From Clostridia bacterium (GTDB lineage Bacteria; Bacillota; Clostridia; Oscillospirales; Acutalibacteraceae): a stretch of DNA of 47,718 bases. The stretch covers positions 1-47,718 of the forward strand of contig JAFWYB010000042.1 in NCBI GenBank assembly GCA_017517865.1, given 5' to 3'. This document shows positions 16,423-26,021 of the stretch, piece by piece; position 1 is the first letter of the stretch, and each line of letters begins with the position of its first letter. Under the pieces are notes generated by a model, which saw only the letters and a program-made list of their open reading frames with translations, made no database searches and was not told where the DNA came from. The position numbers were made by a program, and so were the translations under genes.

Positions 16423-17832
16423 TTGGATAAAAACTATTTTATTTCGCAAGATGAACTGTTAAAGCAAAAAGAGTATACCCGGCTTGTAAAAACTGTTTTA
16501 TTATCACGCTTCTGTGACACTCCCAAGGCATTTGTTCACACCTACGGCTGTCAGGGTAATGTTTCTGACGGTGAAAAGCTCAAGGGGATGCTTGAAGAAA
16601 TGGGTTACGAGCTTACTGATGATCTGAACAGTGCATCGTTAATTTTATATAACACCTGTGCAATACGTGAGCACGCTGAGGATAGAGTTTTTGGTAACGT
16701 AGGTGCACTCAAGCAGTTAAAAAAGGCAAATCCGGAGCTGATTATCGGTCTGTGCGGATGTATGACACAGCAGGAGCATATAGCTGAAAAGTTTTATAAA
16801 AGCTATCCTTTTGTTAATCTGCTTTTCGGAACGCACGCTTCACACAGACTGCCCGAATTTCTATACAGATGCCTTTGCACGGGTAAAAGAGTATTTGATA
16901 ACACTGTCTGCGACGGTAATATAGCGGAGAGCTTACCTGTTCACCGCGACAGCACCTTCAGAGCATGGATACCGATAATGTACGGCTGTAACAATTTCTG
17001 TTCATACTGTATTGTACCTTACGTCAGAGGAAGAGAAAGAAGCAGAAAATTTGAAGATATAATTTCTGAAGTTAGGGATGTTGTTTCGCAGGGATATAAA
17101 GAAATTACCCTTCTCGGTCAGAATGTCAATTCATATAACAAAAATGAAGCTTCCGAACTGAGATTTCCGGCACTTTTAAGGGCAATAAATGAAATTGAAG
17201 GCGATTTTATTATACGCTTTATGACTTCACACCCCCGTGACTGTACCTATGAGCTCATTGACGCTATGGCAGAGTGCGATAAGGTGGCAAAGCATCTGCA
17301 TCTGCCCTTCCAGTCCGGCAACGACAGAGTGCTCAAAGAAATGAACAGACATTACGACAGAGCGAAATATCTTCAGCTTATAGATTATGCTTATGAGCGT
17401 ATGCCGGAGCTCTCTGTTACAAGTGACGTAATCGTTGGCTTTCCCGGCGAGACTTATGATGAATTTAAAGATACGCTTTCGCTTATTGAATATGTAAAAT
17501 ATACCTCTCTGTTTACCTTTATTTTCTCACCGAGAAAAGGAACCAAGGCTTTTGATATGGAGGACTCTGTTTCCAGAGAAGAAAAGGGCAGATGGTTCAA
17601 GGAGCTTACAGATCTTCAGGAAAAAATAGCGGCTGCACGTACTGCGGATATGAAGGGTAAGGTATATCGGGTTCTAGTTGAAGGCAAAAGTAAAACCGAT
17701 GGTATGCTTTCAGGCAGAACGCAGGGGAATGTAATTATTGAATTTTTGGGCGATGAGGGTCTGATCGGCGAATTCGCCCACGTAAAGGTAACCAATCCCA
17801 GAACTTGGGTTGTTTACGGTGAAACAGTATAA
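16423..17832 (+). CDS. miaB: tRNA-2-methylthio-N6-isopentenyladenosine synthase
   Basis: MiaB adds a methylthio group to i6A37 of tRNAs reading UNN codons, using two 4Fe-4S clusters and S-adenosylmethionine. The 469 residues show the N-terminal cluster cysteines (TYGCQGN, NTCAIREHA, GLCGCMTQQ), then the radical-SAM motif CNNFCSYC in YGCNNFCSYCIVPYVRGRERSR, and a C-terminal TRAM domain. A TTG start at 16423 follows ACGGAGG (16409-16415) seven bases upstream, and no upstream ATG is available before the whiA stop. It is in the same operon as miaA, which makes its substrate. Confidence 0.97.
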   Translation: MDKNYFISQDELLKQKEYTRLVKTVLLSRFCDTPKAFVHTYGCQGNVSDGEKLKGMLEEMGYELTDDLNSASLILYNTCAIREHAEDRVFGNVGALKQLKKANPELIIGLCGCMTQQEHIAEKFYKSYPFVNLLFGTHASHRLPEFLYRCLCTGKRVFDNTVCDGNIAESLPVHRDSTFRAWIPIMYGCNNFCSYCIVPYVRGRERSRKFEDIISEVRDVVSQGYKEITLLGQNVNSYNKNEASELRFPALLRAINEIEGDFIIRFMTSHPRDCTYELIDAMAECDKVAKHLHLPFQSGNDRVLKEMNRHYDRAKYLQLIDYAYERMPELSVTSDVIVGFPGETYDEFKDTLSLIEYVKYTSLFTFIFSPRKGTKAFDMEDSVSREEKGRWFKELTDLQEKIAAARTADMKGKVYRVLVEGKSKTDGMLSGRTQGNVIIEFLGDEGLIGEFAHVKVTNPRTWVVYGETV

Positions 17833-17883
17833 TTTTACTCTGTTGAGTAGCTATTATAAATATATTTTAAGGAGTACAGAATA

Positions 17884-18297
17884 ATGGACATCATTAAACT
17901 CACACGTGAACTCGGTGCTGCAATTCAGCAGGACGAGCGTTATCTTGCATTCACAAAGGCAAGAGAGGAAAACGAAAAGGATTCAGAGCTTAACGATCTT
18001 ATGGGTCAGATTCAGATGGTTCAGATGAACTATCAGATGGAAGCAAGCAAAGAAGAGCCCGATTCAGCTAAAATGCAGGCTTTTGAAGAGGAGTTCAATA
18101 CTCTTTACACAAAGTTTATGGCAAACGGCAAAATGCAGGCTTATGATGCAGCAAGAACTGAGGTTGACGAAATGATGAACTACATCATGCAGATTCTCAG
18201 CCTTTGCGTTAACGGCGCTGACCCTGCTACCTGCGAGCCTGAAAAGCACGACCACGAATGCGGTGGCTCATGTTCATCCTGCAGCGGTTGCCACTAA
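17884..18297 (+). CDS. YlbF/YmcA family protein with Cys/His-rich tail
   Basis: This 137-residue helical protein matches the YlbF/YmcA family, whose members form the Y-complex that steers RNase Y in B. subtilis. Residues 1-105 are coiled, with QMNYQME and TEVDEMMNYIMQIL typical of the family. The tail has Cys108, Cys117, Cys126, Cys130, Cys133 and Cys136 plus several His, suited to an iron-sulfur cluster or metal. The Y-complex is known to carry 4Fe-4S clusters. Its place between miaB and mutS matches B. subtilis ymcA (ymcB-ymcA-cotE-mutS-mutL), here without cotE. AAGGAG lies eight bases before the ATG. Confidence 0.88.
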   Translation: MDIIKLTRELGAAIQQDERYLAFTKAREENEKDSELNDLMGQIQMVQMNYQMEASKEEPDSAKMQAFEEEFNTLYTKFMANGKMQAYDAARTEVDEMMNYIMQILSLCVNGADPATCEPEKHDHECGGSCSSCSGCH

Positions 18298-18345
18298 TAT
18301 CTCATTGAGATAAAAATCAAGGAATTATATCAGGAGGAAAGCAGT

Positions 18346-20967
18346 ATGTCTGAGATGACACCTATGATGCTTCAATATTTTGAAATTAAAAAGGAATATC
18401 CGGACACGATACTGTTTTTCCGCCTGGGTGATTTCTATGAAATGTTTTTTGATGATGCGAAAACAGCTTCATCAGTGCTTGAGCTCACTCTTACGGGCAG
18501 AGCCTGCGGCAACGGTGAAAAAGCACCTATGTGCGGCGTGCCTTTTCATTCTGCAGACAACTATATTGCAAAGCTTGTTGCCAACGGCTATAAGGTTGCT
18601 ATATGTGAGCAGGTTGAGGACCCTGCAACGGCAAAGGGTCTCGTAAGACGCGATGTCGTAAGAATCATTACAAAGGGTTCGGTTATTGAAAACAATATGC
18701 TTGATGAAGGCAAAAATAACTATCTTACCGCTGTTTTTACTGATAAAGACGGCGCAGGTGTTTGTTTTGCTGACGTGTCAACGGGTGCAGTTAATCTTAC
18801 TGCGTTTTCAGCTAAGGATAAAATACAGTCAGCTGTTATTAACGAGCTCGGTGTATTCAATCCCAGCGAAATTATTCTTAATGTAGCTTCCGCCAAGGAT
18901 AAGCAGATTTCAGAGTTTATCAATACAAAAATGTCGGCAAGCTGCGAAGTACCCCCGGACAGTTATTTTGAGCTTAACGGCTGTCTTGAGGAGTGCTTAA
19001 GCCATTTCGGAAGTGAAAAAATCGATTCATACAATCTGAAAAGTACACCCCATGCTGTTATTGCTCTGGGCGTGACACTCAGATATCTTAAAAACGTACA
19101 GAAAAATAATCTTGAAAATATCAGAGATATAAACATTTATGCTGACAGTCAGTTTATGAAAATCAGCTATGCCACAAAGCGAGACCTTGAAATTACGGAA
19201 ACCATGAGAAGCCGTGAAAAAAGAGGCTCACTATTATGGGTGCTTGACAAGACCAAGACCTCTATGGGCAGACGTCTTATAAGAAGCTGGCTTGAAAAGC
19301 CTCTTATCAACTATACACAGATAACAAAACGTCATAATGCCGTTGCAGAGCTTTACGACAACAGTATTAAGCTTTCAGAACTTACACAGTCACTCGGCGG
19401 TATTTATGATATTGAGCGTCTTCTTACGAGGGTTGTTTATTCAACGGCCAACGCAAAGGATCTCAACAGCTTAAAACAGACAATAACCAGCCTTCCTTCG
19501 GTGAAGACTCTTCTTGCCGATTCATCATCAGCGTATCTCAGACAGCAATACGCTTCACTTGATTTGCTTGAGGATATCTATAATCTTATTGATTCCTCAA
19601 TCGACGAAGAGGCACCCTTCAGCATAAGAGAGGGCGATATAATAAAAGACGGCTTCAACGATGAGCTCGACACTCTCAGAGATATACAGAACAACGGCAA
19701 GAAATATATTGCTGAAATTGAAGCAAGAGAAAAAGAAAAAACAGGTATTCCAAAGCTAAAAATAGGATATAACAGAGTTTTCGGTTATTATATTGAGGTT
19801 ACAAACTCATATAAAGAGCTTGTCCCCGAGGACTATATAAGAAAGCAGACCCTTGCCAATTGTGAAAGATACATAACACAGGAGCTCAAAGAGCTTGAAA
19901 GCAAGGTTCTCGGTGCCCAGGAAAGAATAGTAAAGCTTGAATATGAAATTTTCTGCCAGATAAGAAATTGCGTTGCAGAGGAATTTAACAGAATTCAGTC
20001 TACCGCTCAGGCTATTGCCGTAATCGATGTTTTATGTTCATTTGCAAATGTAGCTGTTAACAACAATTATGTTTGCCCCACAATAGTCGAAGGGGATACA
20101 ATTGACATAACCGACGGCAGACATCCGGTTGTTGAAGCAATGCTTGGCGATATGCCCTTTGTGCCTAATGATACTAAGCTTGATTGCAATGAAAACCGAT
20201 GCGCAATTATCACCGGACCGAATATGGCGGGTAAATCTACCTATATGCGTCAGGTAGCACTTATTTGTCTTATGGCGCAGGTCGGCTCTTTTGTACCTGC
20301 TAAAAGTGCAAGACTTTCTGTTGTAGACAGTATTTTCACACGAATAGGTGCCTCTGACGACCTGGCATCGGGTCAATCAACCTTTATGGTTGAAATGAAC
20401 GAGGTTTCAACAATTATCAAAAATGCGGGTAAGCATTCTCTTATTATACTTGATGAGGTCGGCAGAGGTACCTCTACCTTTGACGGTATGAGTATTGCAA
20501 GAGCAGTGCTTGAATACATAGTTGACAAAAGGAAAATTGGTGCTAAAACTCTTTTCTCAACTCATTATCATGAGCTTACAGAGCTTGAAAATCAGCTTGA
20601 TGGCGTAAAAAACTATAATATTTCAGTTAAAAAGAGGGGAGATTCCATAACCTTCCTCAGACGTATAGTGCGCGGCTGTGCCGACGGAAGCTACGGCCTT
20701 GAGGTTGCAAAGCTCGCAGGAATTCCTTCATCTGTAATTTCAAGAGCAAGGCTTATACTTACTGAGCTTGAAAACAACACTCCTGATCACCGCACAGTTA
20801 TGAACGCTATTGAAGCGACCGATGAGAGTGACCTGCAGATTTCTTTACAGTCTACTCTTGATGATGAGCTTATTGATTCTATAAAAAATATTGATGTAAA
20901 TACATTGACGCCCTTAGAGGCGCTCACAACCCTTCACGAGCTTGTAAAAAAAGCAAGAGGGGAATAA
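18346..20967 (+). CDS. mutS: DNA mismatch repair protein MutS
   Basis: MutS finds mismatches and recruits MutL. At 873 residues it is full length. The mismatch-reading motif FFRLGDFYEMFFDDA (with the Phe-x-Glu pair) lies near residue 30. The ATPase holds the P-loop TGPNMAGKSTYMRQ near 622, the DASD-like IGASDDLASGQSTFMVEMNE and LIILDEVGRGTSTFDG (Walker B), and FSTHYHEL. A C-terminal tail with EALTTLHELVKKAR fits the beta-clamp/tetramer region. CAGGAGG precedes the ATG by eight bases. mutL follows after 21 bases. Confidence 0.98.
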   Translation: MSEMTPMMLQYFEIKKEYPDTILFFRLGDFYEMFFDDAKTASSVLELTLTGRACGNGEKAPMCGVPFHSADNYIAKLVANGYKVAICEQVEDPATAKGLVRRDVVRIITKGSVIENNMLDEGKNNYLTAVFTDKDGAGVCFADVSTGAVNLTAFSAKDKIQSAVINELGVFNPSEIILNVASAKDKQISEFINTKMSASCEVPPDSYFELNGCLEECLSHFGSEKIDSYNLKSTPHAVIALGVTLRYLKNVQKNNLENIRDINIYADSQFMKISYATKRDLEITETMRSREKRGSLLWVLDKTKTSMGRRLIRSWLEKPLINYTQITKRHNAVAELYDNSIKLSELTQSLGGIYDIERLLTRVVYSTANAKDLNSLKQTITSLPSVKTLLADSSSAYLRQQYASLDLLEDIYNLIDSSIDEEAPFSIREGDIIKDGFNDELDTLRDIQNNGKKYIAEIEAREKEKTGIPKLKIGYNRVFGYYIEVTNSYKELVPEDYIRKQTLANCERYITQELKELESKVLGAQERIVKLEYEIFCQIRNCVAEEFNRIQSTAQAIAVIDVLCSFANVAVNNNYVCPTIVEGDTIDITDGRHPVVEAMLGDMPFVPNDTKLDCNENRCAIITGPNMAGKSTYMRQVALICLMAQVGSFVPAKSARLSVVDSIFTRIGASDDLASGQSTFMVEMNEVSTIIKNAGKHSLIILDEVGRGTSTFDGMSIARAVLEYIVDKRKIGAKTLFSTHYHELTELENQLDGVKNYNISVKKRGDSITFLRRIVRGCADGSYGLEVAKLAGIPSSVISRARLILTELENNTPDHRTVMNAIEATDESDLQISLQSTLDDELIDSIKNIDVNTLTPLEALTTLHELVKKARGE

Positions 20968-20988
20968 ACATAAGGATGTGATGACTTT

Positions 20989-23043
20989 ATGGCAAAAATC
21001 AATATACTTCCAAAACATATAGCTGAATTGATAGCAGCCGGTGAAGTTGTCGAAAGACCCGCTTCCGTTGTCAAGGAGCTTATGGAAAACTCAATTGATG
21101 CAGGAGCAACAGCAATTACTCTTGAAATTAAAAACGGCGGTGTAACTTATATAAGAATTACCGATAACGGCTGCGGCATTGACAAAGAGGATGTTCCCAA
21201 CGCTTTTTTAAGCCACGCAACCAGCAAAATCAAAAATGAAGAGGATCTGAATTCCATCTTTACACTCGGCTTCAGAGGCGAGGCCCTTGCTTCAATTGCT
21301 GCCGTATCAAGAACCGAGGTTTTAACAAAAAGTATAAACCAGGACAGCGGTACAGCTTATGCTGTCAGCGGCGGAACACAGATGAAATATGAGACTGCAG
21401 GCTGTCCCGACGGTACAACAATAATTGTAAGAGACTTATTTTATAACACACCTGCAAGAATGAAGTTTCTTAAGAAAGATGTTTCCGAAGCTAACGCTGT
21501 TGCAGAGGTTGTAGACAGAATCGCTCTGTCTCACCCGGAAATCAGCATAAGATTCATCCGTGAAGGCAAGCAGGCTTTGATAACTCCCGGTGACGGCAAG
21601 CTTATTTCCGCTATATATTCTATTTTCGGCAGAGCCTTTGCCGACTCTCTTCTACCCGTGGATTATGAGCTTGACGGCATAAAGGTGCAGGGCTATACTT
21701 GTAAGCCTCACTCTGCGCGCCCTTCACGCTCAATGCAGTATTTTTACCTCAACAACAGATATATCAAATCACGTTCATGCATAGCGTCTATGGAGAACGC
21801 TTACAAGAATTCTGTTATGGTTGGTAAATTCCCAAGCTGTGTTCTCAATATTACGGTTCCGCCTCACACTGTTGATGTAAATGTACATCCGGCAAAAACT
21901 GAGGTACGCTTCAGCGACGAAAGAAGAGTATCTTCCGCTGTATATTATGCAGTAAAGAGCGCTATTGAAGAGCTTGACAGAGCACCTCAGGTTGATCTTG
22001 CAAGGCTCAATAAGCTCACTCAGAAAGCTGCACCCGAAGCTGTTCAGATTACTATGCAGGAGGTCAGTCAGCCTTCACAGGCTCCGGCAGCTGTTCTTAA
22101 ACAGCCTGTGAAAATTGAGCCGAAGGCAAAGAATTATACAAAGAATTCACCACGGGATTTCTGGAACAAAATGACCTCAGCTGAATTTCAGAAATCCGTA
22201 TCTTCAACAGAAGTTGAAAACCCGTTCATTGCACAGAAGGACGAGCCTGACCTTGTAAGCTCATTTAAAAAGAAATCACAGTCTGTGCCTGCAACACCAC
22301 ATAAAACACAAACAGCGTCAGCAAATGCGGAAATAATCCCCGAACCCTCAAATGCCGATGAGATGAAAAAAGCGGCAAATGCTTCTGTAGCTGTAAGAAA
22401 TACTGTTTCTGAAGCTGTTTCTGAAAAGGCGATTGAATTCAATGCCATTAAGGAAAAGGATTTACCTCCCAAGCCATTGAGATTACTCGGAGAAGCCTTT
22501 AAAACATATATAATATGCGAATATGACGGTAAGCTTTGTCTTATTGACAAGCACGCCGCACATGAAAGAATAATTTATAACAGACTCAGAAAAAACGCTG
22601 AAGAAAACATTTCCTCTCAGGTTCTTCTTTCACCTGTTACCGTTACCCTCAGCAAAAGCGAATATGACATTGTAATTTCTAACCTCGATGTTTTTGCAAA
22701 GGCAGGCTATCTTGTTGAGGATTTCGGCACAGGCGTTGTTGTGGTCAGAGAGTGTCCGATGCTTATTTCTTCTGATGAAATTGAAGATACCGTTATCGAA
22801 ACGGCACGTTATCTTTCTGAAAACCGTACAAATACAGAGCCTGAAAAAATAGACAGAATTTACCATACGGCTGCTTGCAAGGCGGCAATAAAGGCAGGAT
22901 ACAAGAACTCAACTGCTGAAATGAAGGTTCTTGCCGAGCAGGTACTTTACGACACCGGAGTACGGTATTGTCCCCACGGACGACCGGTGCTGATTGAGTT
23001 AAGTAAATATGAGCTTGAAAAGCAGTTCGGCCGAATTCAATAA
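20989..23043 (+). CDS. mutL: DNA mismatch repair protein MutL
   Basis: MutL is the ATPase and, in bacteria lacking MutH, the nicking enzyme of mismatch repair. The N-terminal GHKL ATPase (1-330) shows AAGEVVERPASVVKELMENSIDAGA, DNGCGI and GFRGEALASIAAVS. A linker of about 150 low-complexity residues follows. The C-terminal domain keeps CPHGRP (661-666), a zinc-type ACK motif near CKAAIKAG, and the final FGRIQ. The nuclease motif DQHA-X2-E-X4-E is altered: D520-K-H-A-A-H-E526, ending in Asn531 in place of the second Glu. The enzyme probably still nicks DNA since Asp520, His522 and Glu526 remain, but this is inferred. Confidence 0.95.
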   Translation: MAKINILPKHIAELIAAGEVVERPASVVKELMENSIDAGATAITLEIKNGGVTYIRITDNGCGIDKEDVPNAFLSHATSKIKNEEDLNSIFTLGFRGEALASIAAVSRTEVLTKSINQDSGTAYAVSGGTQMKYETAGCPDGTTIIVRDLFYNTPARMKFLKKDVSEANAVAEVVDRIALSHPEISIRFIREGKQALITPGDGKLISAIYSIFGRAFADSLLPVDYELDGIKVQGYTCKPHSARPSRSMQYFYLNNRYIKSRSCIASMENAYKNSVMVGKFPSCVLNITVPPHTVDVNVHPAKTEVRFSDERRVSSAVYYAVKSAIEELDRAPQVDLARLNKLTQKAAPEAVQITMQEVSQPSQAPAAVLKQPVKIEPKAKNYTKNSPRDFWNKMTSAEFQKSVSSTEVENPFIAQKDEPDLVSSFKKKSQSVPATPHKTQTASANAEIIPEPSNADEMKKAANASVAVRNTVSEAVSEKAIEFNAIKEKDLPPKPLRLLGEAFKTYIICEYDGKLCLIDKHAAHERIIYNRLRKNAEENISSQVLLSPVTVTLSKSEYDIVISNLDVFAKAGYLVEDFGTGVVVVRECPMLISSDEIEDTVIETARYLSENRTNTEPEKIDRIYHTAACKAAIKAGYKNSTAEMKVLAEQVLYDTGVRYCPHGRPVLIELSKYELEKQFGRIQ

Positions 23044-23055
23044 ATGGAGATTTTT

Positions 23056-23982
23056 ATGAAAAAACCCTTGATTCCCGTTATTGTCGGACCTACGGCATCC
23101 GGAAAAACATCACTGTCTATAGAGCTGGCAGAAAGGCTGGGCGGTGAAATAGTATCTGCCGATTCTATGCAAATTTATAAAAAGATGAATATCGCTACAG
23201 CAAAACCTACTCAGCAGGAAATGCAAGCCATACCGCATCATCTGATTGATTTCGTTGAACCCGGTGACGAATTTTCAGTTGCATTATATAAAACAAAGGC
23301 TCTTGCAGCAATAGAAGGTATTCTTTCGCGCGGTAAGCTTCCTATAGTTGTCGGCGGCACCGGTCTTTATGTTGATACACTGATAAATAACACCGAATTT
23401 CTCGACTATAAAAAAAGTGATATAAGAGCCGTACTCGAAAGACGTAACGAACTTGAGGGTACACAGAAGCTTCTTGATGAACTTTACGAAATTGACCCGA
23501 TAAGTGCAGATAAGCTTCATATTAACGATGTCAAGCGGATTATACGCGCTCTTGAGGTCTATTATTCTACCGGTAAAACAATAAGCGAGCAATGTGAGCT
23601 CTCACATCTGACCGAAAGTCCGTATGAATGGTGCCTTATTTGTCTTGATGCAAAAGACCGTCAGTATCTCTACGACCGAATCAATCTCAGAGTTGATATT
23701 ATGCTTGATATGGGTCTGCTTGATGAGGCTCGTGAATTCTTTCGCACGGAAGTATCGTCAACTGCAAGACAGGCTATCGGTTATAAGGAGCTGAAGCCCT
23801 ATATCGACGGTATTGTGACTCTTGAGCAAGCTACGGAAAAGCTCAAAATGGAAACGCGCCGTTATGCAAAAAGACAGTTGACATGGTTCAGACGCTACAA
23901 GGACATTAATTGGCTTTATATAGACACATTTTCAAGGGATGAGCTTTTAAACAGAGCGCTGGAAATTATTAATCACAGGTGA
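23056..23982 (+). CDS. miaA: tRNA dimethylallyltransferase
   Basis: MiaA transfers the dimethylallyl group to N6 of A37 in tRNA, giving i6A, the substrate of MiaB. The P-loop GPTASGKT (residues 11-18), then SADSMQIYKKMNIATAKP, GGTGLYVDTLI and ARQAIGYKEL are family signatures. Length is 308 residues. An ATG at 23044 directly after the mutL stop is in frame, but GGAG at 23046-23049 places the true start at ATG 23056. The 3' end reaches into the ribosome binding site of the following gene. Confidence 0.96.
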   Translation: MKKPLIPVIVGPTASGKTSLSIELAERLGGEIVSADSMQIYKKMNIATAKPTQQEMQAIPHHLIDFVEPGDEFSVALYKTKALAAIEGILSRGKLPIVVGGTGLYVDTLINNTEFLDYKKSDIRAVLERRNELEGTQKLLDELYEIDPISADKLHINDVKRIIRALEVYYSTGKTISEQCELSHLTESPYEWCLICLDAKDRQYLYDRINLRVDIMLDMGLLDEAREFFRTEVSSTARQAIGYKELKPYIDGIVTLEQATEKLKMETRRYAKRQLTWFRRYKDINWLYIDTFSRDELLNRALEIINHR

Positions 23983-23987
23983 ATTTT

Positions 23988-25298
23988 ATGAAAAAAGACA
24001 GAGGTAAGAAAATTGCTGCGGGTGTGCTGATTTTCGTTTTTGTTACACTGTTGCTTTATGTTGCGCAATTTTTCTATTTTGATAAAAGCGGTATTGTTGA
24101 AACCGAATACGCAACTTCTTATATTCAGAAGGATGTTCTTACGGCTGACGGTTTTGCAGTAAGAGATGAATTCAGAGAAGAAAACGGAGTGAATTCTTCC
24201 GTACTTCTTAAAAAGTCTGATAAGATTTATATACCTCTTGTTGAGGATAGTTCCGGAGTTGCCATAAATGACGCAATTGCCGTTTGCTTTGATAACAGAA
24301 ACCAGGCTGACACATACCTGCAGATAAAAAGTCTTGAAGACCGTATAAATGATTTATCTGAGCTAAAAAGCTATGAGGAGCTCAGTAAAATAAGTATGAG
24401 TTATCTCAATTCGAAAACATATAAGCATATCCACGACTACGTCGGTCAGGTTTCTGACGGTGATTTTAATTCTATAGAAAATACACTTGACAGCTTTTGC
24501 AGTGCTTTGACAAGCAAGCAGATAGCAACCGGCTATTCATATGATTTCGGTGCACTTATTGATGACTACAACGGACAGATAAAGTCACTTGAATCGCTTA
24601 TAAGCAACAAAGAATATGTTTCTTCGCCTTATGCCGGATATTTTGTCAGTGTAGTTGACGGCTATGAGCAGGCAAAAAGCTATGCGGATGTCAAAAATAA
24701 AAAGGTTGATGCAAATGAAACCGCCTCACTTCTCGGATCAAAGCCGCAAAACAGCAGTAATGCCTACGGTAAGATAATTGCACAGCATACCTGGTTTTTA
24801 CTTTGCGACATCTCTATTGAAGATACAGCTTCAATCAAAACAGGTAAAACGGTTTATGTTGATTTCCCGGAAAGAGATATTCATAAGGTACCTATGACGG
24901 TATATGATGTATCAGATACCGTTGACGGTAAGGTTACCGTAACCTTCAGATGCAAATACCTTAACGAAGAGCTCGCGTCTTTAAGAAAAGAAAAGCTCAC
25001 CATTACCGTTGCTGAATACGAAGGGTATAAAATCAGCAACGAGGCTCTTATCAAAAACGATGAGGGACTTGACGGCGTATATGTTCTCGCCGGAAACGTT
25101 GCATATTTTACACCCATACACATAATGTATTACGGTGATGATTACGTTGTAGCAGAAAAGTATACAGCTTACTTCGTGGACGAGGACGGAAATAAGACGG
25201 TAGATACAGAAAAAACCGAGTTGTACCGTGAGCTTAAAGCTTTTGACAGTATTATTGTGAAAGGAACTAATATCAGCGATGGAAAGGTTATCCGTTGA
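23988..25298 (+). CDS. HlyD-like single-pass membrane protein
   Basis: This 436-residue protein has a short basic N-terminus, one membrane segment (about residues 9-29), then an extracytoplasmic region. It reads like a membrane-fusion (HlyD/acrA-type) adaptor: an IQKDVLTADGFAVRDE strand, a helical hairpin of about 120 residues with coiled character (SLEDRINDLSELKSYEEL), SSPYAGYFVSVVDGYEQ as a lipoyl-like half, then beta domains with GKTVYVDFP. No transporter gene is adjacent. Instead it precedes yggS-sepF-divIVA. A function in envelope or division is suggested only by place. ATG 23988 follows AGGTG; the stop overlaps the yggS start. Confidence 0.75.
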   Translation: MKKDRGKKIAAGVLIFVFVTLLLYVAQFFYFDKSGIVETEYATSYIQKDVLTADGFAVRDEFREENGVNSSVLLKKSDKIYIPLVEDSSGVAINDAIAVCFDNRNQADTYLQIKSLEDRINDLSELKSYEELSKISMSYLNSKTYKHIHDYVGQVSDGDFNSIENTLDSFCSALTSKQIATGYSYDFGALIDDYNGQIKSLESLISNKEYVSSPYAGYFVSVVDGYEQAKSYADVKNKKVDANETASLLGSKPQNSSNAYGKIIAQHTWFLLCDISIEDTASIKTGKTVYVDFPERDIHKVPMTVYDVSDTVDGKVTVTFRCKYLNEELASLRKEKLTITVAEYEGYKISNEALIKNDEGLDGVYVLAGNVAYFTPIHIMYYGDDYVVAEKYTAYFVDEDGNKTVDTEKTELYRELKAFDSIIVKGTNISDGKVIR

Positions 25299-26001
25299 AC
25301 AGAGATTCAGTGATATTGATTACAATATTCAATATATTAAAGAGAGAATAAATGAAGCGGCAATCAGGTCCGGAAGAGATGAAAAAGCAGTGAAGCTTAT
25401 GGCGGTTACAAAAACCGTTGAGCCTGTTTTTATAAACAGAGCTATTGAAAACGGAATTGATCTGATAGGTGAAAACAAGGTTCAGGAATTTCTCGGAAAA
25501 AAGGATTTTCTTAAGCTTGAAAACTGCAGTGCACACCTTATAGGTCATCTTCAGACGAATAAGGTTAAGCAGATTGTGGGTCAGGTTGATATGATACAGT
25601 CTGTTGACAGTGTTAAGCTTGCTTGTGAAATTTCAAAGCGCAGCATCTCAGCGGGAATTATTACTCCCTGCCTTGTCGAGGTAAATATCGGCGGTGAGGA
25701 AAGTAAAACGGGCACTGATTATTCTCAGGTGCTTGAAATAATTCACGAAATAAGCGAAATGCCCAATATCTGTATAGAAGGTCTTATGACCATACCGCCG
25801 ATTTGCGATAATAATGCTGAGCTTGATAAATATTTTTCAAAAATGCACAGTTTATTTATTGACATAAAGGCGAAAAAGTTAGATAATGTAAATATGAATA
25901 TCCTGTCCATGGGTATGTCCTCTGATTATGAGAGAGCTGTACTTAACGGTTCAACACTTGTCAGAGTCGGAACGGCACTTTTCGGACATAGAATATATTA
26001 A
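25279..26001 (+). CDS. YggS-type pyridoxal phosphate homeostasis protein
   Basis: A 240-residue PLP-binding single-barrel protein of the YggS/YlmE/PROSC group, related to the alanine racemase N-terminal domain. The PLP lysine is in LMAVTKTVEP, followed by GENKVQEFLGK, LIGHLQTNKVK, EVNIGGEESKTG, GLMTIPP and LSMGMSSDYERAV. These proteins buffer free PLP and have no known catalytic activity. ATG 25279 overlaps the upstream gene by 20 bases; no in-frame start with a better ribosome binding site was found. The position before sepF matches ylmE-ylmF in Bacillus. Confidence 0.94.
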   Translation: MERLSVEQRFSDIDYNIQYIKERINEAAIRSGRDEKAVKLMAVTKTVEPVFINRAIENGIDLIGENKVQEFLGKKDFLKLENCSAHLIGHLQTNKVKQIVGQVDMIQSVDSVKLACEISKRSISAGIITPCLVEVNIGGEESKTGTDYSQVLEIIHEISEMPNICIEGLMTIPPICDNNAELDKYFSKMHSLFIDIKAKKLDNVNMNILSMGMSSDYERAVLNGSTLVRVGTALFGHRIY

Positions 26002-26021
26002 ATCTTAAGGAGTGTTTTAAA

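Noticed and set aside
23988-25298. Part of an ABC or RND drug export operon
   Set aside because: No ATPase, permease or outer-membrane partner lies on either side; neighbours are miaA and yggS.
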